In this document: positions 1 through 12,400 of the stretch, piece after piece
Position numbering within the stretch: the stretch's first letter is position 1
How the letters are laid out: each line of letters opens with the position of its first letter
Source: Ottelia alismoides
Lineage: Eukaryota > Streptophyta > Magnoliopsida > Alismatales > Hydrocharitaceae
NCBI GenBank assembly: GCA_037367405.1
Contig: JAZKJV010010609.1
Span: 248,001-312,000 of the forward strand
Direction of reading: 5' to 3'
DNA: 64,000 nucleotides
The notes under the pieces: model-generated
The model's input: the letters and a program-made list of their open reading frames with translations, nothing else
Database searches by the model: none
Told to the model about the DNA's origin: nothing
Program-made: the position numbers and the translations under genes

Positions 1-858
1 CAACATACTATTTACACCATCATTTTCAAAAGAAGTTTTTTTCTCTTGAGCTAGAAGACTATCCCTCTTTTGAAGCTTTATTGCAGCCCACACTCTCCTG
101 TCTTTAGACTTCATGGACCAGGTTGGGGTGTACTTCCCTCCCTAGACGAGGACGAATGTTTCCACTCGTGTGCATCTCAAACCGAAAAATCCCTTCCCAT
201 CACCCTTCCAACTGAATTGAGCTAAATGAAAGGTGAAAGTGTCCAAGTTAGGTCACGACCAACAAGAGTCATGCGTTCGTCTCGAAAAGTTCTAGTTAGT
301 CAGTTGAGGTGACTTGAATCCAGTCCGAAGTCTCAAAGAATTAAGACCTAATGGACCTGAAGTACCTTAAACCTAGTCACCATAAGGTTCCAGTGCAGTT
401 AGATGCAGTAAGGTCCAACTAAGATCCAATCTTTGACTTTATTGGACTAATTCAATCATCAAGTTCAATCAAAGAATATGAATGCTATGCAAAGCTATGT
501 ACAATGTAGAAAGAATGATGTAATTTTTTAAAGAATTTGAAAATGAAAAGAATTTTTACACGGAATTTTGCAAAAAAGAATTTTGGCACAAGAAAAATAT
601 ATACAACTATTTACATGGGTGTGTTGTTTTTTATTTATTTACAATGGTTTAAGTATTTAAAGAATTTACCGGTTTTCACAAGTTATTTTTATAGGTATAT
701 ACAATTTGTAATTTTATTTATTTATATATACATTTTATTCCTATTTTACGATGCATATTCCTCAAATTTATTTGAAAACAATTTTGAAAACTATAGTACA
801 CAAAAAATTTTGCAAACATTTACAAACATTTGAGAGACATTTTGCAAAGATTTTTCAC

Positions 859-894
<36 letters not shown>

Positions 895-1576
895 AATATT
901 TTTACAATCATTTTCAAAATCATTTGCAAATAGTTTTCAAAGCTTTTATTTCACAAAAAGAAAAGGATTTTTGCAGATCAAAACATTTTTAGAAAGGTTG
1001 AAAACATTTCACAAAAAGTTTTCCAAACGGGTCACACCATTTTTCAAATCATGTTGCAAAAATATTTGTAACATGATTTATTAATCAGTATATACAAAAA
1101 TGATTTGACGAATGAACGTTGTTATTAATTGATTTTTAATGAATTATAGATGTATATATTTAGTATTTTTAGCCATATTTATTATTATTAATACACAAGT
1201 ATGAGTTATGACTAAAGTATATAAAAAGTATATATAACCCTCCTATACTTAACATAAGCTATGTCCTCATAGATCGAGAAGAAAGAGAAGACATAACTCC
1301 TACTGAGTATAGAAAAGCCTATACTACAATGATTGAATGAGAGAAGAATGAATAGATAAACGAATAAGAAATTGACCGTCCCCCCTGTACTTAGGATCAG
1401 TAATCCTAAGTACAGAAGACTATACATAAAGCAGGGAGAGTAAAGGGTGAGAGTAAATAGATCACAACTCGGTCTGTCTCCCCTTATATTTATGGTGAGA
1501 TATCTATAAGTATAGTAGATCAAATCAACAAGAGAGGAGACAGTGGAGGGGATAATGAAAGAATCTGGGGTGCACA
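1..1576 (-). repeat. 3' LTR (U3 part) of copy 1, partial
   Basis: Bases 1-500 align with 30390-30900, 49990-50500 and 59115-59515 (shared phrases such as 'gactatccctctttt' and 'cttgtgtctcat'-like blocks). Bases 500-1250 align with 30900-31660. In element sense this is the start of the LTR next to the polypurine tract. I place the boundary at 1576 because minus-strand GGGGGG is followed by TGTGCACC there, as at 32001 in the other copy. Several PPT-like sites within 1240-1825 make the exact boundary uncertain. The rest of this LTR lies before the window. Confidence 0.6.
862..891. repeat. (AT)n microsatellite
   Basis: About 15 uninterrupted AT dinucleotides inside the LTR. The paralogous site near 31300 lacks the expansion, so it arose or grew after the copies separated. 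Confidence 0.95.
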
Positions 1577-1825
1577 CCCCCCTATACTTAGGATCAAGTA
1601 CGTCCTAAGTCTAGAAGACTGACAAGAAGGGGTGACACCTTTTCTATAGAAAACAAAAAATGAAAACAAAAAGAAGAAAAGAAAAAAAGAAGAAAATACA
1701 GCGATATACAGATAGATGAAAAAGATCTTGGAGAATATACGCATCACTCCCCCTATACTTAGAGTGAAAGATCGCTAAGTACAATCAATGAAAGAAGAAA
1801 AAACACGGTGTGTGCCCCCTATAAG
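1240..1825 (-). repeat. Array of PPT-like hairpins
   Basis: A motif recurs about every 60-170 bp (near 1240, 1385, 1475, 1582, 1752, 1813): an inverted repeat of CTATACTTAGGA around a short loop, preceded on the plus strand by a C-run. The best copy, 1385-1415, has a perfect 13-bp stem (CTGTACTTAGGAT / ATCCTAAGTACAG) with a 5-base loop. The copy at 1582-1614 has one mismatch in a 12-bp stem. In element sense each hairpin ends CCTAAGTATAGGGGG, which looks like a polypurine tract, so the array offers several candidate plus-strand priming sites. The copy at 1813 appears to have lost its loop. Confidence 0.8.
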
Positions 1826-4800
1826 TATAGACATAAAGGTATGACACATGATCTGGGGTGCACATGACATATGAGAGAAAAAGGAATGTAATCCGAAACA
1901 CATATATACAACAAGGTAGACTGGTATAGTCCAATATGGTATCTGACAAGTGAATATCGTAGTCTCATCATCGCCTCCCCATGAGAATGAAGAAGCAATC
2001 ATACAGTGAAAAGACACCCGCGTATACAATCAAGTGGGTGTCAACTACCGAGGAAAATAAATCGAAAGGTGAGACAAGGTCCGGTAGTAGAGAGGAGAGC
2101 ATCAGCTCATAAGGAAAGAATGAGTGAGCGGAGCCAATACTGTAAGACTTGGAGGGAGAATGAACAATATAGATCCCTCCAAGTCAATCATGGTCTCAGA
2201 GATGTACAATCAGTAAAAAAATAGGAGACTCTCAATGTAGCGACGTGATATCTGGCAGTCGTGAAGTCAGAACGGTCCAAGGGACAAACCGAACGTCACA
2301 TTATATAGCTCAACCATACGAGGGTTCTCAAGGTGAGCAGACTTAGATGAGTCAAGGATCTCAGAATAATCAGAAGACTCGATACCGTGCTCTTACAGAC
2401 AGGAGACACAACCAGGGAGGAGACCGAGTACGCAATGCAGAAGACCCGACTTCGTGCTCCACCAGAAAAGAGACACCAAAGTAAAGTCGCGTACCCAGAA
2501 AATGATGTACCTTCCCACAGATAACCCTCAGAGAGTGGTACACACTAGACAATGAATAATAAAATAAAGCTCACCCTTGCGAGGGTTGTCATGGTGAGTG
2601 AACTCCAAAGGAGTTAGATCCATCAAATGGATCATCAGAAGCGGCCTCAGTAGGCGACAGGTTTGCTGCCAATAGACGAGACCGACGAATCAAGAAAATG
2701 TGACAACGTCTCACAGACAACCCTCATGGAGCTTATTGCCAACTAGAAAATGAATGATCAGAGGAAAAAGCTCATCCTTGTTAGGACTGCCAAAGAGATC
2801 GAAGTCAAAGGAGTCCTAGTCGGAGAGGTCCTCAAGATCCGATAGATCATATACAACAAGAAGGCAGTGGTGACCAGAAATACATATCAGACGACTCGGT
2901 TCCGTGCTTTGGCAGCTCGGAGACACCATCAGTAAGTGGAATCGAGCGTAAAGAATATGTTGAATTTTGTCGCAGACATTCCTCGAGGAATAATGCAAAC
3001 AAAGCAGAGAATAATCAGATCAGATCTCATCCTTGCGAGGGTCGTCAAGGAGAGAGAGCTCGAAGGAGCTGGATCCATAAGACATCCTCAAAGGTGGTCT
3101 CGGTAGGAGAAAGATCGGCAACCCAACAGAAGAGATCAACATATATAGAAAATGTCATACTCTCTCGCAGAAAACCCTCAGAGAGTACTAGAACTAGTCA
3201 GTGAATGATCAAGAAAGTGACACTCATCCTTGCGAGGACCATCAAGGAGAGAAGACGCAAAGGAGTCAGTGAATGTGGTCTCGTACACCGACAGATCAGG
3301 CACACAATCAGTAAGGGAGGCCAAACAATCGAATCAGACGATGCAGTTTCAGGCTCCGACAAGGTGGAGACACAGTCAGTGAATGGAACCTGTCGTAAAG
3401 AAATTGTTGCATCCTCCGGTAGATAGTCCTCGGGAAGTGATGTAAACTAGGTCAATCATGGTATGCAATCTGCCCCTCAAATCAATCAAATCATCTGAGA
3501 TGACACAAAATGTTCACCGAAGTTTTCTAAGTGGCATAGGTGGATGAACGAGTCTGGAGATTGAGGATGGGTCAATCAAGGAAATGAGTGAAGTCATGCG
3601 GGTTCCGATCTCCATCGCTTTGCAATCCAAATGAAGATAGTCAATCAAGCTCTGAAATCAAGATGGGAGTAGCCTCAAAAGAGATCGATCATTCATAGCT
3701 CATGAAATCATCATCAAATCATCGAAATCCATCACATCCTCAATCCGTTGTGCGGGATCAAAATCCTCAATAAAGAATCACACCTAGTAATCGTGTATCA
3801 AAAATAATCGTGCATCATCAAAGTCCTCAATGAGCTCCTATGCACACATCGGAAGTGATATCCACTAAAGTTAGCTCACCAATCTCAGCATCCTCATAAG
3901 TATGCCCGATTTACTCAAATCATCAATAGAAGTCATAATCCTTGATACAGGCTATATCTGTAAGCACAACAATGTCGGGTGAGAGACATAGTGACACGAA
4001 GGGGGATAAGGAGGGCTGGCGAGAAAAGATTGGAACAAAGACAAAATTGTGTGTTCCACATAAGGCAGAAACACATCCAAAATTGTGCTCCGAGGAGAAA
4101 GTGTCCTCGAATCAGACTAGATATGGGTGATATGGGTAAGGAGAAAAGCCGCAAGATCCTGCGAAGATGATGAATTCCAAGACCCAATATAACGAGTCGA
4201 ATGCAAATGAGGAGATGCATGAATAAGAGAGATAGAGAGATGCAATGATGAAAATACACAACCCACGAGATTGAAGAATCTAAGAATGGATGAAAACACC
4301 GATGGACTCAAAGTCACAATCAATACACAAAGCAAACCCCCAGTTCACCTACTCAACACAATGAAAATTGAGATGTTGTCTTTTTATCTTGTCGATTTTA
4401 GAGTTAGGTGATCATCCAAAAGTTGTACACACCGAAGACAGGCTTGGCATTTTGGCCCTAATCCTTGGCGTGTACGTGAGAATAAAATGAGCATACAAGG
4501 AGGGGGTTACTCTCACCAAGACAAGGAATCCATTACGTTTTATTTTAGAGATCAAGTAGAGTTAGCAGCCTTGGTTTTATTTATGTTATCACTTTTTTGT
4601 TCATTTTTTAATGCACGTGCCTAATGGGGTTTCCAATTCCATTTAGCATCCTAAGTTAGCAAAATTAGAGGGAGAAGATCGAAAAAGCCGTGCAAGTCAG
4701 AAATCGATGATGCATGCCAAGTCATGAGACTTATAGTGCCTCCCAGCTCTCTCCATGCAGAATGCATAACAGAATTGAACTCCTAACTATATGATATGCA

Positions 4801-5417
4801 ATTCGATGAAATCGTCCTAGATGAGATCATACTATTAGCGTGAAGCACCATATTACAAAATTGGACTAAGTCCAAAACACGATCTATAGGTACATGTAAT
4901 GTTTATTAGGTGTTTGGCCTTAGTCTATCGAGCAAGCACAACGTAAGCTAGGGCTCATTCACACAAAAATAAATAAAAATAAAAAGAATCAAAACTGTTG
5001 AGGCCCATGAGGGAACAATCCCTAGGGCACTGAACCTCGAGAAGTTGAAGTGGGGAGAGTCTGAATTATTACAATTACCTAATGTCTCTCTCTCACACAC
5101 ATAAATATACAATTTTTTTTGAAAATACATAATTAAATGAATTGAAGCCAAAAGCTATCTCAAAAATTCCTCCAAGTCTAGACTGGTTGCTCTCTCCTAC
5201 TGGCTCAGTTAGAAAGCCGGCTCCACCTAGATTGGGCGCATAGGTCCTCCTAAGAGGTCCTCTGTCACGCCGCGGTCCCTCGCAACAAATTCAAACATGA
5301 AGGAGAGTTCACAGTTATAACAAATAAGAATAAAGAAATAAGAGAAATAGATAAATACAAAAATAAATAAATAAACAAGAGATAATAATAAAAAAATAAT
5401 CTCCAACTATGCGACGT
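1577..5417 (-). other. Internal region of copy 1: leader and non-coding body
   Basis: The part next to the PBS (about 4330-5417) is leader. It aligns with 39060-40722 of the pol-bearing element (4620-4800 against 39720-39910) and, reverse-complemented, 4330-4560 aligns with 59590-59790 of the plus-strand element. The middle holds the higher-order tandem repeat. Bases 3467-4330 hold only short frames, none resembling Gag or Pol; they may be a decayed Gag-like region, but I cannot show that. Confidence 0.55.
2309..3466 (-). repeat. Higher-order tandem repeat, ~455-bp dimer
   Basis: Units start with a ctcatccttgcgagg-like phrase at 2309, 2570, 2771, 3026 and 3223. Spacings alternate 261, 201, 255 and 197 bp. 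Long units share a block absent from the short ones (around 2370-2410, 2883-2940 and 3340-3390: 'ccgtgct', then 'gagacac'). The true period is therefore a long+short dimer of 451-463 bp, present about 2.5 times. Tandem repeats between coding region and 3' LTR are known in Tat-lineage elements, which fits this position. Confidence 0.85.
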
Positions 5418-5438
5418 TGCTCCCCAGCAACAGCGTCA
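5418..5438 (-). promoter_or_regulatory. Primer binding site (tRNA-Asp type)
   Basis: Minus strand reads TGACGCTGTTGCTGGGGAGC, close to the Tat/Athila consensus TGGCGCCGTTGCCGGGGA. It lies two bases inside the LTR end (5441), the usual spacing. It fixes the element's orientation. Confidence 0.85.
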
Positions 5439-5440
5439 TT

Positions 5441-8400
5441 TGATAAATGAGAAAATTATGGCTGACGTCGTGTCATTCCATTAGGCAGAAGGATAGACGT
5501 TGATATGACCTCAGATAAAATCTCCGTTTAATCAACAATTAACCCACAACAAGAATTAATCATTGAATATAAAAAATGTCTGTGGAGTTAAAATTTATTA
5601 TAACTCTACAACAATGTGTATAGTGGGAAAGTATGTGTAGAGGTCGAACACAGGGAGCAAACAGGAGGAGGAGGTAAAAATACAATGCTAAAAAATTGGC
5701 CTTTTATCTCTTGTCCATGTTATTGTTATTATGGGTTTTAATTTTATATTTTTATATTTTTACTTTCTATTTTTTATATTTGATTTTTATATTTTCCTAT
5801 TTTTTATATTTTCTTTTGATATATTTTTTATGTTATTTTTATATAAACAATATAGCCTATATAAAGCTTTATATATACCATATATAGTACTATAATATTA
5901 AATACTGATAAATATAGACAAAATACAAATAATAAATTGTTTTGGGGTTTTAATATTCTTTTATTTTTTGTTATTTTTCTGGAATTTTTTATAAATTTTA
6001 TGTAATTTTTAAGTAAAAAATATTCCAAATAAGGGATTAAATATATACCTCAAATTAAATTGGATTTTAAAAATAGTAAATAAACTCCAAAATAATCCTA
6101 ATCAACTTTAATATATAGATATTTATACAAATAAAAGTAAAAAATAGAAAAGGATATTTTTGGATTTTAAAAGGATTTTCTAGATTTTTATCAAAGATTT
6201 TTAAGCCTTTTGTTTTACAATTTTTCGTGATTTTTGGTTTGTAATAAAATAGGATAAAATAAACAATACATATATATATTGGAATTTTTAAAGACGTTTT
6301 GATAATTTTTTAGTATTTCATAAATTAGATAGGGAATAATTAGTCTCCTTTTCATTTTTTAATAAATAGATTAAATGTGAAAAAATGCCAAATAAAATAT
6401 AGGCATCACTATACATGACATAAAGCATTCAATCCTATTTTTGTGGATTTTTAGGAGCACGCTAGCTATATTTAGTAAATTAGATAAATAATATAAAAAT
6501 AAATGTCCCACTAGGGGCATTTTGGCAATAAAAATAAAGGACAGGGGCTCGATGCAAATTTGCCTGAATAAAACACATTTATTTAATTTTTAAGGACTAA
6601 TTCACAATTACAAAAACTGCCAGGTCATACATGCAATTTGACTATCACGTGGGACAATGTGTGACAATGCCTAGGAGGGACCAAAATGCAAATACAATAA
6701 AATCCAAGGGCCTTCCAGCAATTTTAACAAAAATATATAACATTATACACATTTTATTGGATTTTTTATAAATACAATAACTCACAGGGGTTCCCTACAA
6801 TTTGCCCAGTTCACTTGGGACGACACATAAGTTGAGCTGGACTGGACTAAAGTGTAATTACAAGAAGTTCGAGGGTTCATTTGCAAAAAAATCCAATTTT
6901 ATTTACACACTAACTTTTATTTATAGAATTAAATAATAAAATACAAAAATTGTGGGGTTAAAAATGCAATTACCCCAGAAGAGCGTGCGATCAAACGGCT
7001 AGGCGTCATCCACTTGACATGCGTCACTCATCCCGCGGCCGGTACCACTTTGTTATTGGACGTCATGGATTAGATCAACGAGGCTGATCTGATGGCTATG
7101 GGGCTCGTCATCCAACGGCTGTGGCTCGATCTGGGCCTCCTTATTCATCCGATGGCAGGGAGGGGCTGAGGAAGAACAAGGGAGGAACTCGCTACTGACG
7201 AGTTTCTTCCGACGACATCTCCCTCCCCCGTCGGTCTTCGCTGCTCCAAAGGGGCCTAAAAGCATCCTGGCAGGTGTCTCTATCCCCTAGAGGGCATAAA
7301 AGGGCACGAAGTTGACCAGAGCTCCTCCACGAGGTTGGGGAAAATGAGGGGCTCCAAGTACCTCCAACCAACTGCAAAATCATCTGCTGGCGCGTATTTG
7401 CACGCCTAACCTGCACAGCAAGGGAGAACGACTTGAGGGGGTGATCTTCACACAAAAATGAAGATATGAGCATGAAAGATGAGGTGGATGGCGAGGCTTC
7501 CAGCGAGGTGGCAGAGGGAAGCATCGATTCACGGAACCAAAGAGTTTCTGGTTGGTCTAATGTGGCTGGGCAATGGAGAAAGTGATGGGAAATGAAATGA
7601 GGGTGGTAGGCACGTCCAGAAACCGTCAGGAACTAGTGGGACGAGGTTCACCCGAACGGAGCTCCGGTGAACAACGAATTAGCGATTTCAGGCTAAAACA
7701 CTACTCTAGAGACTAAACTAATGACGTAATTAAAATGCATAAGTAAAAATCTAACTAAAATAAGGAAAGACGCAGCTCGAACCTGACAGAGGGCCAAGGA
7801 GCAAGACGATTGCCAGAGCGCCTCCGTGGGTGCACCTCCATCGTCCTTCAACCGCCTCCAAGCTCCAAGGGACCTCACCCTGTCAAGAGGATGCACGCTA
7901 GGCTGGAGTCGAGGGGATTTAGGACTAAGAAAGTAACCAAAAAATCATGGAGGGTATGGAGGTTTTATTTATAGACATTGAGCGCACCCTTATTGACCAA
8001 CTAAAATTGATGAATCAAAAGTATATTCAATGGATGTAATCGATGGGTGTGTATGTACAATAATAATAGATCATTTCGTCTGAAGAAGTCAAACGTGATG
8101 GATGGACGAATTGAGCATGAAATATGGATGAAATCGCAGGATGCGAGAGTTCTGACAGGAGCAGGCACTGAGGGGACAATTGACCAGGGGTCAACTTTTG
8201 ACGAGCCCCATTGGGCCACGTCAGCCCGCTACGCGACAAAAGTGTTGGTTTTATAAGAAAATAATTATTTAAAAATAGAAATTTATTTTATTAATTTTTT
8301 ATTTTAAAATAAAAAAATGTTTATTTTATGTATTATTTTATTATGATTTTTATTTTTTGGGGTATTTTATTAGTGCTTAATTTTTAATAGTGTATTTATA

Positions 8401-9408
8401 GGTATATTTACCTATATTTTGTACAATTTTATTTTTATTTTATATATTTTATTTTATATATTTATAACTTATTTCTATGAGTATAAATATATTTTTGATT
8501 TATTTTTATGGTGTAATTTGTACACTTAAATAAATAGATATGCATATTTTGTAGGTATATTTATAGGTATTTTACCTATGTTTTATCTATATTTTCATTT
8601 TAATGTATTTTAATGAGTTTTTTTATTTTGTATTTTTAATAGAATATAAACAATATTTACAATATTAATAATTAATAAAGAATGGAATCCACTTTTATTT
8701 ATATATAAATAATAACATAGGTATTTTGTCTATGTATGTATATAGACTTATTTTATTTTACATTTTACTTTTAGTTTTATTTTGGTTTTAATACGTACAT
8801 GTGTTATGAATAATATTTACAAGAGTCTAAAAATATAAATTTGTATAATAATAAGAAATGAATAAATTGAATATTTTAATCAGGTATAATGTACAATGAG
8901 GGTCAAAAATCTAACTTTCACATAGTAACTCCGAAAAATATAAAACCACCGCCATTAAATAGCTTGTGAAAAGTTATATATAATTAGAGTTTATATGTTT
9001 TAAGTTTTTATTTGAACGATATGGGTCTGGGAAGTTGGTTTCTTTATTTGATGAATAAATAACAAAGAAAAAAATAGGTGTCAAAATGAATAAATAAATA
9101 AATAAATAAAAGAATTGGGTTTTTATTCTATTCTTGGCCCTTATCTCCCCCAACTTTATTCCTTATCGACCAACTCAATTCTTGACTTGGTCTCGGGGTT
9201 CACGGTCATAAAATATCTTCAATATTTTATTCCTTTTTCTTTTCTTCTTTTTATTCTATAATTTTGGCATTAAAAACTTTATTTAATATACAATAAATAC
9301 AACAAATAATGAATGTTATTTTGTACAAATAAATGCTATTTACATGCATTAGATAGGGATTTTAAGGCCAAAATGATAGAATAAAGGTAATGAAATGGAC
9401 ATTCATCA
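5441..9408 (-). repeat. 5' LTR of copy 1, truncated
   Basis: The LTR end reads TGATAAATGAG on the plus strand, next to the PBS. Landmarks shared with the other LTRs: the 'gtagaggtcgaa' block at 5637 (26338, 40940); a stretch at 6490-6990 of degenerate repeats of a 'tgcaattt...ggtccc' type; a GC-richer part at 7030-7900; a TATA-like box at 7961; and the 'tttattccttatcgaccaa' block at 9158. The homology stops near 9408, short of the 5.9 kb expected, because the inverted LTR begins there. The small frames inside (7192-7524, 8047-8256) do not recur as frames in the paralogues and are probably chance. Confidence 0.75.
7961..7973 (-). promoter_or_regulatory. TATA box of the LTR promoter
   Basis: Minus strand reads TATAAATAAAACC. 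The same position in the paralogous LTRs has CTATAAATAA (47927-47939, 57014-57026) and in the plus-strand element TTCTATAAATAC (62501-62512). Conservation of the box in otherwise drifting sequence supports it as the LTR promoter. The start site itself is inferred. Confidence 0.6.
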
Positions 9409-12400
9409 ATGCTCTAATCCACTTCTTCTGGTAGCCATGATATCTAAAGACTGGATATGGATTGAGATGATTCTTCGGATGAGCTGCGGGTGCAACTTTA
9501 TTCCAAGACCCCCAAAAATGGACAGACTAAAAAGACGCTATATCCGTCGGGGCACAAACAAGAATGCAGAGCAATGCAAAGTCAAAGAAAAATTCAAAGA
9601 ATCCTACATCAAAAATTCAAACAAAAATATGAGCTTTAGAATAAGCCTTCTTCTTGGTGAAGACTCGGGTACACCGATTGTGCTTCACAAGGGATCCCAA
9701 TTCTTTCCCCCTTATTCTAGATTCTTTCCCCATTCAGTTGTAAAGACTAGTGGTACCTGACCTCAGAAAGGAATATCTGTCTCCACGAGGACGACCTACC
9801 AAGAGAGCAGGTTCTTATATGGATCAATGATTTTTTCTAGAAAGAGCTGAAAAATTCACACATAAGGATCTGTATTTCAAAGTAGCAAGAGCATGCGACT
9901 GAGAGGATGACTCTTACATGACCATGAATAGAACAGGACGATAGGATTATGGAATCTAAGGGCTATTGTGTCTTCTTTCCTAACCTTAGTACGGTTCCGA
10001 ACACAATAATAATCGAAAGTCTTCTCTGAGCTCCAAACTTTGATTTTAATAAGACAAGTTTAAAAGTAAAAAAACATTCTAAGTTCTTTCTTTTTTTCTC
10101 TTTATTTTGTTTATGCACTTATAAGCATAAATTTTTGGTAGGGACTAGCAAAGGTAAGTAGGAGGGGGGGTGATGAATCGCCATTTCATCACCTTTATTC
10201 TTTCATTTTCGCCTCTACACCCTAGCAAAGCACATGTAAATATCATTATTATGCATAAAATAACTAATATTATTCACTGTGTAAATATTTTATTTAAAGC
10301 CAAAATGAAAGAATAAAAAAAGAAAAGAAAAATAAATGAAATACCATAGGTATTGAATGATCCTAAACGCCGAGACCTAGGCACCATGATGATTGGGTCG
10401 ACAAGGAATAAAGTAGGGGGAGATAAGGACCAATAAACTAATAAAAACTCTAGTTTTAAATTCTCTAATAAAGTCAAATAGGGACTTATTTTATTATTTA
10501 TTATTTTTACACCAAATCTATAAGCTTTGTACATGAAAGTTGTAGATAAAAATACATAGAAAAATGCAAAATTTATTTCACATAAAAATAATGCATAATG
10601 TGCTCTAGACACTCATAATTAAAATCCAAAATCCAAACTTCACAGGCCGCTATCTTCTCCATACTGTATCAAAATTTATTAAAATTACCTTTAATTACCT
10701 TTTAATAATCTATTTGAAGGTGGTTTCATTTAATTTGGAGTTAATATGCAAAAGTTAGGTCTTGGATATTTTTTTTATAATATTGTAATTATTATTTGTA
10801 ATAAATGTACATACTTATATTACAGGAATTTCATTAAGAATACAACTAAATAAAATAGTATATTCAAAGACATAGATGGAATATACATACATACACCAAT
10901 GTAATAAATTCATATACTTATTTAAGGGTACAAATCAACTCAAAAAATACAATAAAAATATACTTGAATGTAATAACATAAGTTATAAATTTATAAAATA
11001 TGTAGATAAAATAAGAAAAATAGAAAATAAAAATAAAAATAAAATACCTAGTATATAGGTCAATATACATATATTTATACTTGTAAAACTAACTATATAA
11101 TAAACAAATTCGAATAAATAAATAAAATTAATAATAAAATACTATGTAAAATAATTATTATTTTTACAATTTTAACCAAAAATTAGGCCGATACCACTTA
11201 ATTGTTGGAAAAGGCTTTGTTGTTGTTGTTGAAACAACAATTAAATAAATTAATTATTATTTTATTTTGAATTATTTTTGAATTTGAATTCCGATTTCTC
11301 TTGTAGTGACCTACGTGGCCCAATCAGATTGCAACCCCGGTTGATTTGTTTATTCTTAGGACTTAGGTTTGGATAGTTTAGGCCTTTGTTTTAGTGAAAA
11401 TCACATTTATTCCGAGAAATCGCAAATTCGTAGTTCACTAGAGCACAACTCAGGTGACTGTTCCATTTTGACCCCCTGTTCTCCGACCATCAGACTACCT
11501 TCACTTCCGTTTCAGCTTCGCTCGACACAACTCCATTCAACTTTATCTTGCGTAGATCAAGGAATAACCCTCCTCCTCTGCCACCTCGCCGAAGGGCTCC
11601 ACTCGATGTCCCTTATACCCATCTCTGACCTAATGAAAACCGCATGACCCTCGTCTTTGTTTGCATAGTTTTTTTGCATGTTTTGGAGGCTCCATGGATC
11701 CCTTCTAGGTCGAATTTTGTTCAGCCAAAGCAGCTCTAGGTGTTCCACCTTTCTTCAACTTCCAAGACCCCATCGATGGGTCTTGGATAATATTGAGGGC
11801 ATCAATCTACGCGGACCACCATAATCGATCTTCTGGGCCATATGGGAGCCTCCTAGGTGGCCAAATTCATCTTGTAGCAGAGATCCAAGCTTGCCAGGGA
11901 AGAGTTCTTCCGCAGTTCCTCCAAATAGTGCCCCGACCGTCGGATCATGAGCTGTTCTTAGTGAGCAGCAACATCCATATGATAAAGCTTCCAACAGTTG
12001 TACCATCTTTGCCTAGGATATGATCTCGAGCGTTGATCCACGAACCATCATCGACACGTCCCACGTGCGAAACAAGTATAAGTGGAACGCATCCCATTGT
12101 CCGCTCACACCATTAGGGGGGATTTTGCAAACTCTACCCCTCACTTTTTGTATTTTATTTTTATTCGTTAAACTATTGTCTGTAGTGTAATAATTTGTGA
12201 TTATTTTTGCAAGTAGACCCCTTGATTTTCTATATTTGCACTTTGGTCCCTTGCCATGTCACCTCACGTGCTCATACACAAGAGGTGTTAGGCTTTTTGC
12301 AAGGACCCTTAGTACTTTTGTGTTATTTTTTAGTCCAGTAATTTTTAACTTAGTTCACATTTTTTTGGGATAATTGCATGTGAGCCCTATCGTGTTTTAT

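Larger units (their letters stand above)
1..9408 (-). mobile_element. Tat/Athila-like LTR element, copy 1, without pol
   Basis: Read on the minus strand this is a Ty3/Gypsy-type element: a 5' LTR (5441 upward), a tRNA-Asp-type PBS (5418-5438), a short internal region (about 1577-5417) and the start of a 3' LTR running off the window at base 1. Blocks at 1-1250 match 30390-31660 of the pol-bearing element, and blocks in 5580-9400 match its LTR (for example 9110-9230 against 29450-29550). The ~3.8 kb internal region has no recognisable gag, RT, RNase H or integrase, whereas the large element has ~8.7 kb here. I infer a non-autonomous derivative mobilised in trans. The 5' LTR is cut off near 9408, where an inverted LTR begins, so no target duplication can be read. 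Confidence 0.7.

Noticed and set aside
2309..3466. CRISPR-like array
   Set aside because: Repeat units are 200-260 bp and diverged along their whole length; no short identical repeats with unique spacers, and the setting is a plant retroelement.
9395..9760. 121-codon plus-strand frame at the inverted LTR junction
   Set aside because: No similarity to any family I know; it spans a rearrangement junction and has ordinary AT-rich composition.
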